Assembly: GCA_973895155.1 (NCBI GenBank)
Contig: OZ316898.1
Span: forward strand, 4,216,001-4,280,000
From: Marsupella aquatica
Lineage: Eukaryota > Marchantiophyta
DNA: 64,000 nucleotides
Direction of reading: 5' to 3'
Shown: one piece after another, positions 1-11,606 of the stretch
Numbering within the stretch: the stretch's first letter is position 1
Layout: each line of letters starts with the position of its first letter
The notes under the pieces: model-generated
Databases searched by the model: none
What the model saw: only the letters and a program-made list of their open reading frames with translations
What the model was told of the DNA's origin: nothing
Made by a program: the position numbers and the translations under genes

Positions 1-118
1 TCTTGTGTGTTCCCGTGGACGTAGCCTCAAGGAGGTGAACCACGTATCTCTTGTGTCGACTACTTGCATGTTGGATATGTCATGTGCTTACCGTTGCGAT
101 TATCGTCTATACTCAACA
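1..118 (+). repeat. Copia element 5' LTR, 3' end only
   Basis: This stretch recurs almost unchanged at the right end of the element (about 6799-6916), which identifies it as the terminal part of the 5' long terminal repeat. It ends in ACTCAACA, the CA terminus expected of an LTR, two bases before the primer-binding site. The rest of this LTR lies before the window, so the element's 5' target-site duplication cannot be read. Confidence 0.9.
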
Positions 119-120
119 AT

Positions 121-138
121 TGGTATCAGAGCATACCT
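121..138 (+). other. Primer-binding site (initiator tRNA-Met type)
   Basis: TGGTATCAGAGCATACC starts two bases after the LTR end. The core TGGTATCAGAGC is the well-known plant retrotransposon primer-binding site complementary to the 3' end of initiator methionine tRNA, where minus-strand cDNA synthesis starts. Confidence 0.93.
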
Positions 139-883
139 GGAAGGTGACGTGTATTCGTGACGGGATTTCGTGACGGTTTTTTCCAGCGTTGAGTGTCGGT
201 GGATTTCCTAGAGTTCCGTCGCATGGAACTTGGAGTTTATGGGCTCAACGGATAGATCAGGGCAAGGGCTTTCTAACCGTGTGAATAAATCGCTGAATGG
301 AGCTCGTGGTGCGGAAAGATCTAAGTTTTTGTCGTTCTGGATTTTGTGAAGAAAGTCGGCAACATTCGTGTTCGATGGTTTTTTGGAGGAGGGACCAGAG
401 TTTATTTTCTCGACGGTGTGAGCTCTACGGCGAAGGAAGCGTCGCATGTTATAGCTCCATTTGTAGATTGGGATGAGCTAATCATTTCGGTAGCTGGTTT
501 GTTGTCGAGTGTGTAACGAGTACGTCACAATGAGCAAAAGAAGCGTTCTGATTTTTTGACCGGCTATGGAGTCTTCTTTTGCCTTAGTGGGGTTTCTTGT
601 TGTTGCAATCGACTCGGAGGGAGAAGCGTCAAGTGTTTTGACTCAACGTAGAGATTGAGGCAAGACAATTGCTTTGAGTCCGGGATTGGCTCTTGATGCG
701 AAGAGGAAGGCTAAGAAAAATCATTTACCTTGTTGGACTTGGTGATGGCATCGAGTGCACGCAATTCATCAACATTCGTTGTTGACAAGCATTGGAAAAC
801 TAGGCTCGTGGGCTACGTGGCAGTGATAACCTTTGAGTTTTTTGAGAAGTTAAGAAAAACGTCATTTTTTCTTGATTTCTCAC
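139..883 (+). other. Copia 5' leader, no gene
   Basis: Untranslated leader between primer-binding site and gag. I see no convincing coding sequence on either strand. Part of it (about 355-640) is clearly homologous to the minus-strand copia remnant around 22940-23480, which shows that the two copia copies belong to one family. Confidence 0.6.
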
Positions 884-1861
884 ATGAGTGACTTGGAGGA
901 GAGTTCTATTGAGTCACCGGAGAGAACAGAGGAGGAAGCAAAAGATCTAGCGGAATTGTGGTCACCGGTATTGCGGCGAGTGACAAGAAAAAGGATGGGG
1001 ACAATCAAGCTTGGAGGTCCCAAGTTTGAGGTTACAAAATACGATGGCCGCACGGACTACTTGTTGTGGGAGTGACAAGTGAAGGGGGTACTCCGTGCAA
1101 CCGGGCTTGGGAAATTGCTGAAGGACCAGCCAAATGATGTCGACAATGATGATTGGCAGGACATGCAGGAGCAGGCTGTGAGCACCGTGATGCTCTATCT
1201 TCAGCCTAATGTCATCAAGCAATTGGCAGACCATGTCAATTGTGCATCATTGTTTGCCGCGTTGGAGCAAAAGTACCATCAAAAGGAGCTATCGAATCAG
1301 CTCTACACATCTTTGAAGCTTATGAGCTTCAAGATGAAGGAGGGAAGTGCAAAGATTCAGGACCATAACGATGGTTTCAACGACCTGGTCATTGATTTGC
1401 AAAATCTGGGGGAGGATTTGAGTGATGAGCGGCAGGCTCTTCACTTGCTTAGCTCTTTACCCTTGTCGTATCAGTCATTGTCACGAGTGCTGCTTCATCG
1501 TGACAGGAAGACTATCACTTACAATGAAGTTGTAAGTGCTCTGTTGACTGATGACTTGCAATGGAAATTGACCATGCCCTCTCAGCCATCATCGTCGTCT
1601 GGTGCTGCCTTGAATGTGAATCGTGGGAGGTCATAGAAGCATCCAGAGCACCACACGAATGGCAAGGGAAGAAGTAAATCTAGGACAAGATTTGCTTCAA
1701 GGGGAAAGTCCCAAGAGAGGAAGCCGGTGGTATGCTGGAAGTGTGGCAAGACTGGCCACATTAAGAGGGATTGTAAGGGTAAGGTAGCTGAATCTTCATC
1801 AGCCAATGTGGCTAGTGTTGATGGAGAAGTTGATTTACTCAACGATGAGTATGTTTTATGA
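884..1861 (+). pseudogene. Copia gag, broken by stop codons
   Basis: Gag capsid/nucleocapsid reading frame. The first ATG in frame is at 884. Translation shows the usual copia Gag order: an N-terminal region ending in YDGRTDYLLWE, a UBN2-type capsid region (about 1080-1600) with VKGVLRATGLGKLL and a RQALHLLSSLP motif, then a basic stretch and a CCHC zinc knuckle CWKCGKTGHIKRDC (1733-1774). One frame holds throughout but is interrupted by TGA at 1073, TAG at 1634 and TGA at 1859. The TGA at 1073 lies where related proteins usually have arginine, so a CGA-to-TGA change is likely. The gene is dead unless these stops are read through. Confidence 0.88.
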
Positions 1862-3256
1862 AGTCAGGAGTATGCCCTGTGCACATCATCTAGGAGAGCA
1901 AATAATGTGTGGATTCTTGATTGTGCTTGCTCCTTTCACATTTGTTACATTCGCGAGTATTTCAATTCTTATTCTGTGTCAAACGGTTCAGTTTTGATGG
2001 GAAATGATCACTCCTGTCAAGTTGAGGGTATTGGGTCTGTAAAGATTCAAATGTTTGATGGCATTGTGCGCACAGTGTCCGTACCTGGCATGCATAAGAA
2101 TTTGATTTCACTTGGTGTGTTGGATACAAATGGTCATCAATGGCGAGTAATTGATGGTGAACTTCAAGTCATGTCGGGAGAGACAGTGATTTTGAAGGGG
2201 CGTAGACAAAAGAATTTGTATGTGTTGCAAGGCAATACAGTATGTGAAGAGGCCAATGTGACCAAGTTTCACGAGGAAATGACTCAACTGTTGCATTCAC
2301 GGCTAGGCCACATGAGTGAGAAGGGTTTGGCTATCTTGCAGAAGAATGGGCTCATTTCTGATTTGCAATCTTGTAAATTGGATTTCTGTGAGTATTGCAT
2401 TTTTGGAAAGCAGCATCGTCGTGCTTTCGGTGTTGGAACTCATCATTCCAAAGCGGTTCTTGAGTACATACATAGTGATGTGTGGGGACCATCCCCGACT
2501 CCCTCACATTCTGGAAAATTGTACTATGTATCCTTTATTGACGATTACTCAAGATTTGTATGGATTTATTTCATGACACATAAGTCTGATGTCTTGTCCA
2601 TTTTTACAAAGTGGAAGGACCAAGTAGAGAATCAGACAGGAAACATGGTTAAGTGTTTGGATACAAGGGTGAAGAGTCTAAGGTCAGACAACGGCGGGGA
2701 GTACACTTCAATAGAATTTGAAGAGTACTGTGCAGAACAGGGGATAACTCGTCATCTCACCATAGTTTATATTCCACAGCAGAATGGTGTAGCTGAGAGA
2801 CTCAATCGAACACTATTCGAGCGGTCATGGAGTATGCTGAGCCAATCAGGTTTACCACAGGAATTTTGGGCAGAAGTTGTCAATACTGCAGCTTATTTGG
2901 TAAATCTTTCTCCTTCTAGTGCAATCAATTTCAAAACGCCGTTTGAAATGCGTTATAAGCGACAAACAGACTATCATCGCTTGGTAGTTTTTGGAAGTGA
3001 TGCATATGCTCTCACACCAAAGCAGAATAGGACCAAGTTGGATCCTACGTCCAAGAAATGTATTTTTCTTGGGTATCAGAGTGGTGTGAAGGCCTACAGG
3101 TTATGGGATCCTATTGCCTGTAAGCTCGTTGTTAGTAGGGATGTTTCTTTCAATGAATCCAGATTATTGAAGGAGGGGGAGAATACTTAGGTCTCCCGTA
3201 CTGACAAAGGAAAATCTCCTATCCCGGATCTCGTTGAGGGGGAGATTGATCATGAA
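1862..3256 (+). pseudogene. Copia protease-integrase region
   Basis: Continues in the gag frame. The protease has WILDCACSFH (1910-1940); copia proteases usually show D-S/T-G or D-S-A here, so the residue after the catalytic Asp is Cys. The GAG-pre-integrase follows with a zinc-binding HHCC module (HSRLGH near 2297, then CEYC near 2388). The integrase catalytic core has D in HSDVWG (about 2475), D in SDNGGEY (about 2688) and E in QQNGVAERLNRTL (about 2797), the D-D-35-E triad. A conserved C-terminal KCIFLGY block follows near 3060. A TAG at 3188 interrupts the frame before the variable linker to reverse transcriptase. Confidence 0.9.
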
Positions 3257-5786
3257 GTGCATGATCGGAGAGAAGGAGGTGCTCCAAGCATGGAGCTGGT
3301 TCCTGTGCCAGAGGAACAAAAGGAGTTTATTGATGTTGGTGAGCAGCAAATGGATGCTGCTGAGCTTCAAATTGTACCAGTAGACACAATTCAACCGGAG
3401 TCATCGGCTAGAAGAACATCTGGTCGTATTGTACGCGCTCCTCCTAGGTATGGACAGTGGGTTGATTCATCTCAATTGCAAGAGGATGATTTTGCAGCTG
3501 ATGATGAGGGTGATGCGTTAATTTTGGAAGAAGGGGAACCTTCTTCATTTCATGAGGCCAGTGCTTCAAAGGAGAAGCAGAAATGGACTGCAGCAATGCA
3601 AACGGAGATGCAGTCACTAAAGGACAACAAAACTTGGGAGCTTGTTAAGCTGCCTAAGGGTCAGCAAGTGGTGGACAACAAGTGGATTTACAAGCTGAAG
3701 GATAATTCCACAGGAGGTGGATCAAAGGTCTACAAGGCTAGGTTGGTAGCAAAGGGATTCACACAAGAGAAAGGTGTGGATTACAATGAGGTCTTTGTGG
3801 TATAGCCGGAAGAATTGAAAGTGACACTTTTCACTTAAAGACCAAGGTTTCGATCCCTTTAAGAACAAAATAGGAATGGATTGAATGATTATAATTGTTT
3901 TTAAGACTTAAGAGTATCACTCAACCAAATCTCCAAACAAAAGAGAAACAAATGGATAAACTAACAAAATGAACAGAAAAGATTAATTCCCAAGTCATGG
4001 ATTATGGAAAAGCTTTTAGAACCAAGGTCCAATGGATTGAATCTCCACCAGCCACTCCTTCAAAAAGGATTCTGGTCTTGTCGTGTTAACAAGATTGCAA
4101 CAAATCTTGCCTCAATTGCTCTTCTCCATCACCATGAAAATATAAACAGAAAGGGTAAATGCTCACAAACACCAAAGTAGCTTTCTGGTGACCGATATAA
4201 TGATACTCACTAAAATGCCGTCAACATGGATAGAACTTTGGCGATACGCAACTCCGATCTATCACTAGTGGGTATGCCAAAGTAAGGGTAACGGTACTAA
4301 CTATTCTGAAATCAGAATCTTGCTCCTTTTTATCCACATTTATCATTGAATCCTTAGCGATTCTTGACCCACAAGCAATCCTAATTTGAATTCATCTGAT
4401 CTTGGAAATTTGTAATGAAAACTCAGGCACCAACAGGAATAAATTCATTACATCACAAAGGAAGTGTTTTACTTCATTCATAAATCATTCTCGAAAGCAA
4501 TGATTACAAAGGAAGTAGGGAAACTTGCAAAAGTTTGCAATACTGAATACAAGCTTCACTGAAAAACAAAAAGGAAAACAATAATCTTATAGGTCTAAGT
4601 GGAGCATAAAAAGGGGAAATGAAAAGTCATGCCTTTTCAAAACTTAGAAAAAAAGTAATAAAAATTGAGTACTAAACTAAGGTAGAAAAAGATCACTAAA
4701 TAACTAGGGTAAATGGGTAACAAAAATCTGTCTTCGAACTTCCGCCGAGTATCGTCCTTCATAAGTTTGGTCTCCATGGGACACCTCTCAGAAGCGTCCT
4801 TCATAAATATTGTCAGCAAGGTAAAGTTGGGCATTTGGGTACCAAAATGCAATTAATTCGTGAACTTTGCATCTTATTTCCATCTTCCATTGATTTTGCG
4901 AAAAATTCAGGTGTCACAGTCTTCTCACCAGTTGCTAAGTACTCTACAATACGACTATTGTGGGTACTTGTTATAATGTTTGGTCTGCTGTTAGATCAGA
5001 TGGATGTTCTCACAGCTTTCCTCTATGGCACATTGGAAGAGGTGATCTTCATGAGACAACCGCTAGGTTTTGTGAAGAGAGGACAGGAGGAATTGGTTTG
5101 CAGATTGCTGAAATCCTTGTATGGGTTGAAGCAGTCACCAAGACAGTGAAACAAGCGGTTTGACGATTGGATTCAGTCACAAGGTTTTCACAGAAGTGTA
5201 TTTGACCCTTGTGTGTATTTGAAACCGGTGAAGAATGTTGTCTTTGGGTTCATTGTTTTAGTACTTTATGTGGATGACATGCTTATTGCGCCCAAGGATA
5301 GGTCTGAGATTGTTAAGCTTAAGGCACTGCTCAGTGCAGAGTTTAAGATGAAGGACCTAGGGCCAGCTAAGAGGATTTTGGGTATGGAGATCACTAGGGA
5401 CTTGGAGGCTAGTAAGCTATGGTTGACACAGAGCAGTTATGCGAGGAAGGTAATTGCTAGGTTCAACATGGGGGATAGCAAGCCAGTAAGTACCCCTTTG
5501 GCTGCATACTTCAAAATATCATCAGCTTTCTGTCCCACAGATGCGATAGAGAAGAGGCTGATGTCAAAGGTTCCTTATGATAAGGCAGTGGGAAGTCTCA
5601 TGTATTTGATGACTTGCACTAGACCTGATCTTGCCATGGCTATGGGCAAGGTGAGTAGGTACATGTCAAATCCAGGGAAGGTACATTGGAAAGCAGTGAA
5701 GTGGATTATCAGGTACTTGAAGGGTACCGTGGATCATGGTCTTTTATTTGATGCGAATGCAAAGAATGCTAGATCATTGATTGGCT
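3257..5786 (+). pseudogene. Copia reverse transcriptase, interrupted by a solo LTR
   Basis: The reverse transcriptase N-terminus lies at 3500-3795 (KWTAAMQTEMQSL, then NKWIYKLK and KARLVAKGFTQ). Coding is cut by the 1123-bp insertion 3796-4918 and resumes in the same frame at 4919 with [24 protein letters not shown] and SLYGLKQ. The active-site motif YVDDMLIA is at about 5269-5292. Leaving out the insertion and one copy of its target duplication gives an uninterrupted reading frame across the junction. A TGA at 5147, where the family normally has tryptophan, breaks the frame, and a one-base shift near 5780 moves the following RNase H to another frame. Confidence 0.9.
3796..4918. mobile_element. 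Solo LTR inserted in the copia reverse transcriptase
   Basis: A 1123-bp block starting TGTGGTATAG and ending GGTGTCACA, so it has TG...CA termini with a short inverted TGTG/CACA. It is flanked by perfect 5-bp direct repeats GTCTT (3791-3795 and 4919-4923). It contains no credible coding sequence. These features fit a solo LTR left by LTR-LTR recombination of an unrelated retrotransposon. A small non-autonomous element is the alternative. I cannot assign its family or strand. Confidence 0.85.
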
Positions 5787-6236
5787 GTAGATTCTGACTA
5801 TGGACAAGATTTGGACCGAAGGAGATCAACAACAGGATACGTGTTCACACTTGGCGGTGGATGCATAAGTTGGAGGTCTACTTTGTAGAAGTGTATTGCT
5901 CAGTCTACTACAGAAGTGGAGTATATTGTAGCTACGAAAGTAGCAAAGGAAGCAATTTGGTTGGATAGACTTATCACTGAAATGAGATTGCCACAGGGGA
6001 ATGTGAAGCTCCATTGTGATAGTCAAAGTGCGCTCCACCTTGCTGTGAACCAGGTGATGGACACCAGAGTGAAGCACATTGACGTCAGGTACCATTTTAT
6101 CAGTCAGGGTGTGTCTGATAATTTGTTTGAGCAGCTAGTCAAGATTGATGGTAAACTCAACCCGGCTGACACATTTACCAAAGTGATTCATTTGGAGAGT
6201 TTCTCTAGACACCGTGACGTATTGCAGGTTTTGTAA
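5787..6236 (+). pseudogene. Copia RNase H
   Basis: C-terminal RNase H of the copia polyprotein, now in a different frame from the reverse transcriptase. Conserved pieces read DSDYGQDLDRRRSTTGYVF, then IAQSTTEVEYIVA (about 5899-5937), LHCDSQSALHLA (about 6010-6045) and KHIDVRYHFI (about 6073-6102). A TAG at 5886 sits in the place of a usual glutamine codon. It ends at 6236, about 200 bases before the polypurine tract, as expected for copia elements. Confidence 0.88.
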
Positions 6237-6428
6237 TTGCATCACAAGTAGAGTTTTCTTAACATTCATTGTAATTACTGATATATGCTCTTCCTCATTC
6301 CTATGTATAAGGCTACGGCTTAGTTCTGGTTTGCTCTAGTTAGAGAGAGAAACCGGTTTGGTTTTTGTCCAGAACTTCCCGTTGAGGGATCATATATATT
6401 GGCAGTATTACTCTCCCCTAGACCAGAG

Positions 6429-6444
6429 TCAAGGGGAAGATTAT
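6429..6444 (+). other. Polypurine tract of the copia element
   Basis: The purine-rich run CAAGGGGAAGATTAT lies directly before the TG that opens the 3' LTR. This is the expected primer for plus-strand DNA synthesis. Confidence 0.75.
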
Positions 6445-6916
6445 TGGGTATTTACTCTTATGTCTAGGTTAGGTATGACGTGGTTGGTACAACAACGTGG
6501 GTTGGTACAACAACATGGTTTGGTACAACTATGTGGTTAGGTACAACTACGCGATTAGGTACAACAATGTGGTTAGGTACAACTACGTGATTAGGTACAA
6601 CAATGTGGTTAGGTACAACTACATGATTAGGTACAACAATGTGGTTAGGTTAACTAAGTTGCACACTATATCATAGGAGGCACGTGTGCTTGGAGAGAGA
6701 GAACCAAGGCTCATTGTTATGGAGCCACTTGAGAGATAGGGAGAGCTTACATTGTGGAGACTCGGTATAGCCGACGGGCTTAGAGTTCAGTAAAGCTCTC
6801 TTGTGTGTTCCCGTGGACGTAGCCTCAAGGAGGTGAACCACGTATCTCTTGTGTCGACTACTTGCATGTTGGATATGTCATGTGCTTACCATTGTGATTA
6901 TCGTCTATACTCAACA
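6445..6916 (+). repeat. Copia element 3' LTR
   Basis: Starts TGGGTATTTAC after the polypurine tract and ends ACTCAACA. Its last about 118 bp match the LTR end at 1-118 with very few differences. Length is about 472 bp. Its 5' part contains an 18-bp minisatellite. The matching LTR of the minus-strand copia remnant (23469-23817) aligns with the start and the 3' half but lacks the minisatellite. Confidence 0.88.
6478..6654 (+). repeat. 18-bp minisatellite in the copia LTR
   Basis: About nine to ten tandem units of roughly 18 bp, alternating between GTGGTTAGGTACAACTAC and GTGATTAGGTACAACAAT types. It lies in the U3 part of the LTR, upstream of where transcription would start. Confidence 0.9.
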
Positions 6917-7804
6917 CTTATCCACATGTTTAGGAGTTAAGTCGGGAGTTGAGTAAATGTTGGGCCGGGATCTTTGGGCCCAACTTGGTTGAGGTTCTGG
7001 GATTGATGGGGATCCATAGATCAATCTCACATAGATGGACAAGATTACTTTTGAATTCCTTTGGATCAAACGGCCAGGTATGAGGCCCTTGATGAGACCA
7101 GGTGTGTTTGTGTGTGGAGGGGTGTACTCCCTTGATCATTGGGGTGGGGGGGGTATCGGGTGCTCAGACAATGTTTATTACAGTTCGATCTTAGTAGTCA
7201 TTTTTTGGTATTATCAATACTTTGTGTCTAAAATATATGATTAATGTGTGGTTTGATGTGTAAGGTTACTTGAAAGAAGCTACCAAAACTCTACTTATCA
7301 TAATTTGGTGTTCATTGTTGATGCCATATCCTTCTTAGTCAAGATAAAAGATAAAATAATTTAACAATTAGAGTTTACATAAGTAGCATACATGCAATTT
7401 TCCCTCTAGGGATATAGCATAGCATAATATTTTATTTGTACTAGTTTAGTTTATCTCTATTAGGTCTACAAGTTACCAGTGTCACAGTCACATACTATAG
7501 GAATAACTATAATTCTCTAGTACTAATTTTGTTTATGATCTATATAAAATATGTACCATGAACATCAGGCGTAACATACAGGTCCCCTATACAAAATAAA
7601 ATCTTATATGTTTCATGATTATGATATTTGCAATTTTAAAAAATTCAAGAGTATTATTTTTCAATTCCTTCAAAAACTCTGTTATAATTTATAAGAGGAT
7701 AAAATTTAATAGGAAAATTTAATATTTTTACATTAACAAGGGATTTTTTTGTGAATAAAATATTAAGAAGGTGTACACCGGGGGGTGTCTGTTCTCAAGG
7801 GGGT
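6917..7804. other. AT-rich spacer, no gene seen
   Basis: Flank of the copia element. It includes a G-rich patch at about 7125-7160 and otherwise AT-rich sequence with no coherent coding signal. It lies where the 3' part of the minus-strand copia remnant would be expected, but I recognise none. Confidence 0.5.
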
Positions 7805-8548
7805 TCACTCAATATAGTAAGAGTGAGGGCCCAGGGAGTCCTTCATCTTAAACTTTGCACTCAGTAATGTCTTGAGCTTAACAATCTCATATCTATCATT
7901 GGTTGCGATAAGCATGTCATCCACATAAAGCACTAAAACATTGAACTCAAAGATAACATTATTCACCAATTTCAGATAAACACAAGTTAGGATCAAACAC
8001 AAAACTATGAAAACCTTGTGCATGGATCCAATCATCAAACAATTTATCTCATTGTCTTGGTGATGCTTTAACCCATTTGGGGATTTTGGCAATCCGCAAA
8101 ACCAATTGCTCCAAGTTGCATTTTCTTCACAAAACCTAACGGCTGTCTCATGAAGATCATCTATTCCAAGATGGGCCATAGAGAAACGTTGTGACAACAT
8201 CCATCTGATGTAGCAACAGACCAAACATCATAACAAGTACACACCGTAACCGTATTGTAGAGTATTTAGAAAATTAATGAGAAAACCCCATTGTAATCCA
8301 CACCTTTAGTCTGTGCGAATCCCTTGGCTACCAATCTAGCCTTACACATAGACCTTCAATCCATGTCCTATGAATGGGCCTATGAACTGATCCTTCAACT
8401 TGTGTATGCACTTGTTCACCCTCAAGTAGCTTGACAAGCTTTCATTCAAGTTTTATAGTCGTTCAGTAATTGGACCTCCATTTGCATTGCTTCAGTTCAC
8501 TCTTGCTTCTCCTTTCAAGCACTTGCTTCATAAAATGAAGAAGATTCT
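7805..8548 (-). pseudogene. Copia reverse transcriptase remnant (3' part of a minus-strand element)
   Basis: Read on the minus strand from 8548 down. It begins with the equivalent of the plus copy's EASASKEKQKWTAAM block, then ARLVAKGFAQTKGVDYN (about 8310-8350), then degenerate finger/palm sequence and LVLYVDDMLIATNDRYEIV (about 7895-7950), and stops shortly after KFKMKD. It has many frameshifts. The break at 8548 coincides exactly with the start of LTR copy A. The element's 5' portion is found at 22262-23817, so this is probably one copia insertion split and eroded by later insertions. Confidence 0.85.
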
Positions 8549-8916
8549 TGTGACGCCGCCGGTACGGCGGGTAATGAGTAATTCGGTCTAACCGCACTTA
8601 GCACGCGTATTAGGGGTATCTTAGGCCGTTATTATTAGCATAATGACAGTACTTAGGTAGCCATTATGAGTAGGAAATCATTAGTCAATAAGGGGAATCC
8701 ATGTTAGGGCTGGCGACGGGTCACCATTCACACGCCCGGGGTGCGAGCGTGTCATGGGCCCTTTTTCCCCCTCCCTCGGGTCCGTATAATGAACTCCGAG
8801 AGGCGGTCACTGACACGAGCTGACCCGGACTGGAGAAGGGGCCAGTACACTGCGAGCATGATAGGCTCGACCTATAAGCGACGAGGAGGCGTCGGGCAAT
8901 CGACGAGCTCTCAGGG

Positions 8917-8925
8917 TATAAAAAG
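8917..8925 (+). promoter_or_regulatory. TATA box of LTR copy A
   Basis: TATAAAAAG, about 107 bp before the ORF start. The same element and spacing recur in copies B (55123-55130) and C (60385-60392, minus), which supports a real promoter at the U3/R boundary. Confidence 0.75.
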
Positions 8926-9023
8926 GGGGCCGATCCTTTGCAGTGCACCAAGCTCTCCAATCCACGCGCCAGCTTCGATCCCAGCTCTCTCGCTTTTCCT
9001 TAGTCACCTGCTATCTCCTCTGA

Positions 9024-11606
9024 ATGTCGCACACGATCCTTTCCAGTTCGGCCATACGATTCTGGACTCAGTTCCTATCTATCGGAGGACACTTGGCCGA
9101 CTCATTGAAACATGCCAACCCGCGCCGTTATGAGATCGAACGCAAATACGAGAGAGCCATCCGCCTAGCAGGACGACACCATTATCTCCTTAACTTTGAC
9201 TACCCGTCCCAGAGCGAGCTTTACCGACCCGAAGAGGTATCAGGGTACTTCTTCGACGGAGGCAATTACATTGGCTTCTGGGAGGCACTGCTTTGGCTTC
9301 CGGACGAGGTCTTCAATATTCTGGGCATAATCGACCTATAGAGGCACCACTTTGACCACATCCCCGCTCGGGTCCGGGCTATCATCAATGGTGAGTTCAA
9401 CACTACCCGGTCGATAGGACCATCTCCACTTGCATCGGAAAACCTCCACCCGCACTTGCAGAACTTCATGGCAACTCTACCATCAATGACCAGTGCCGGC
9501 CAACCCGTGCCTGTACCCGCACCTACACCTCCTCGGCCTCAGCCAAGCCGGTCCCCGCCACCGGTTCCACCTCCTCTCCGAGTACGATCCGTGGTGAATG
9601 CGTTACATATCAGCTCCAAAGATGAGGAGGCTCACCCTCCTGTGAATCGATGACCGTGGGGTACGAACAACCCCACACCACCCCAGCAAGCCCGAGGGGA
9701 CAACACGGTAATGCTAGTGGCCCCGACACCAATACTCACAGCAGTCGCGCTACCACCACCTGACCGAGAGGATGGAGAGATGTCCCCTTCTTCTAGTCAC
9801 CCCGGGAATCAGTCTCGGGGTAGGAAGAGGAAGGAGCCCGTAGCCGTATCCGGGTTGCCTTTGGCCACGGTTGCGGTAGCCAAGTTGACCATGCATCGCA
9901 TGGGGGACAACGTTCACAAGAATATCCTCCACCCCAAGCATGCATGCTATCTGAAGACCCAGGGGTTTGAGCACCTCGCCTCTCTCCCTTGGAACGGGAG
10001 CAGGTATTACGGGCAGGATATGACGGAGTTCATTCAGAACTTTGACAAGGCCCGTCAACAAACCCGAGCGCACGGGAGAGTGATGTGTCTCGATGAGGCA
10101 CGTCTGAAGATGATTTTTGGCTTACCCGAGGGGATAAAACGGGTAGAGTCATGAGCTCCTGGGGGCAAGAGAACTAAATACCAGTCCTCTAGCTTCCCGG
10201 CCGAAGGGGTAGTGGACAATGGGTTCTTAATGAGAACGTGCCTCATCCCGGAGGTAGCAAAACGCCTAGAGTTCCAGCGGTATGCCCTCCACATGATGGA
10301 ACCTAGAGGAGAAATATTGGCCGCTCAAGTCATTCAGGTGGAGAACTATCGGCCCAGGAAGTGGGCGTCCTTCTTCGTCAAGAAGTTCCACAAAGAGATG
10401 CAGCAAAGAAGGAAGACTTTGTACCTTGGTGGGAGGGGGTACTTCGCTAGCCACGTCAAAATCATCCTCGAGTGGTACGCTCGTTTTGACCGCCGGAGCC
10501 TCCCGCGTCTCAATGAGCCCGAGCTGACCCCGCCAAAATGGGTGTTCCCAGCCCAGGTAAGGCAACCACAGCCCAAGGCCCGAAGTCTGGCAGCTGCAAG
10601 TCCTGCTACCCCGGCCCCGCAACCCGCCGCTACCGCCCTGCCAGGCATACCCATTGACGTTATCGCGACCTTAGACGCAATCAATCGGGACAATGCCATC
10701 GAAGCCAGGCCGGATGAAGCAAATGCCATGGTAGCCGGGGAGATTCCTCCACTCCCCGCGGTTGTGTAGGAGAACCACCCACCTCCAGTGGAACCAGCCC
10801 CTTCGACCGACTTACCTCAAGGGTTGGATGTGTCCACTCTTACTCCCGCACGGGTTGGAGTCTGCCCGTGCCCGAATCCCGAAGGACATAGGCTAGACCA
10901 TCCGGAACTCTTTGCGTCGGGCACATTTCTGAATGGGTTGTTGGGAGATTTCTCGCAACAGATCTCTCGGGACACCGGGGAATACATGGCCCGAAGGGTG
11001 GCCTACTTCTTCAACCAGGAGTTGGTTGTGGCAGTAAGGGCAGGACATGCACAGGCAGAGACCGCGCAGAGAATAGAGCGATATCGGGTTGAGTCTGCCT
11101 ACCTGAAGGACAAAGTGGCAACCCTGGAGGCTGAACTCCAGCAACTACGGCCTCAGGTAACGGCCACGGAAGACCAGGTCGCCGAGGCTAGAGCCCAAGC
11201 AGCGTTGGTAGTACAGGCCGAGCTCGGAAAGGACGTCGAGATTGCGCGGCTCCGAACCAAGATTGACGGTTTGCAGGGGCAAGCCGTCAATTGGCAAAAG
11301 GATATGGAGGAAGCTGACTCCAGGTCTCAGCGGGACACAGCCGAGATTGACGCCCTGAAGGCAAAGGTGGCACGGCTTCAAGGAGAAGCCACGAAATAGG
11401 CCCAGTTGGTGGACAAGCTGACGAGCGACACCCAACAACTAGAGGAGGCATGCCAGGAGGCCGCGGAAGAGGTAGACGCGGCGAAGTGAGAAAACGAATC
11501 TCTATTGGATCAGGTCCAGCTACTCAAGCAGGACGCCGACAGGCTTAGAAGGCAGCGGGATAGCCGTTCCCACTCAAGCGGCTCTGGCAAGCGTGCCAGG
11601 CATTAG
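9024..11606 (+). pseudogene. LTR-encoded coiled-coil protein, copy A
   Basis: A single frame of about 860 codons from ATG 9024 to TAG 11604, broken by stops at 9339, 9651, 10152, 10767, 11397 and about 11487. Order of parts: an N-terminal block (FWTQFL, YERAIRLAGRHHYLLNFDYP), a proline-rich linker, a basic GRKRKEP patch, a central block ending in RLKMIFGLPEG, a second conserved block (DNGFLMRTCLIPEV, VIQVENYRPRKWASFF), another proline/alanine linker, CPCPNPEGHRLDHPELF, and a long C-terminal coiled coil with a basic tail (RRQRDSRSHSSGSGKRARH). The central FGLP motif resembles one in the gypsy LTR proteins of this window and in plant-transposon-associated proteins. Function unknown. No protease, RT or integrase motif is present. 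Confidence 0.8.

Noticed and set aside
770-774. Alterations in the gypsy protease signature (D-G-G at residues 770-772 of the gag-protease ORF 34826-37819) as an inactivating mutation
   Set aside because: The same D-G-G is present in gypsy 2, and D-G-G is common in non-chromoviral plant gypsy elements, so it is normal for the lineage. The coordinates given here are residue numbers.
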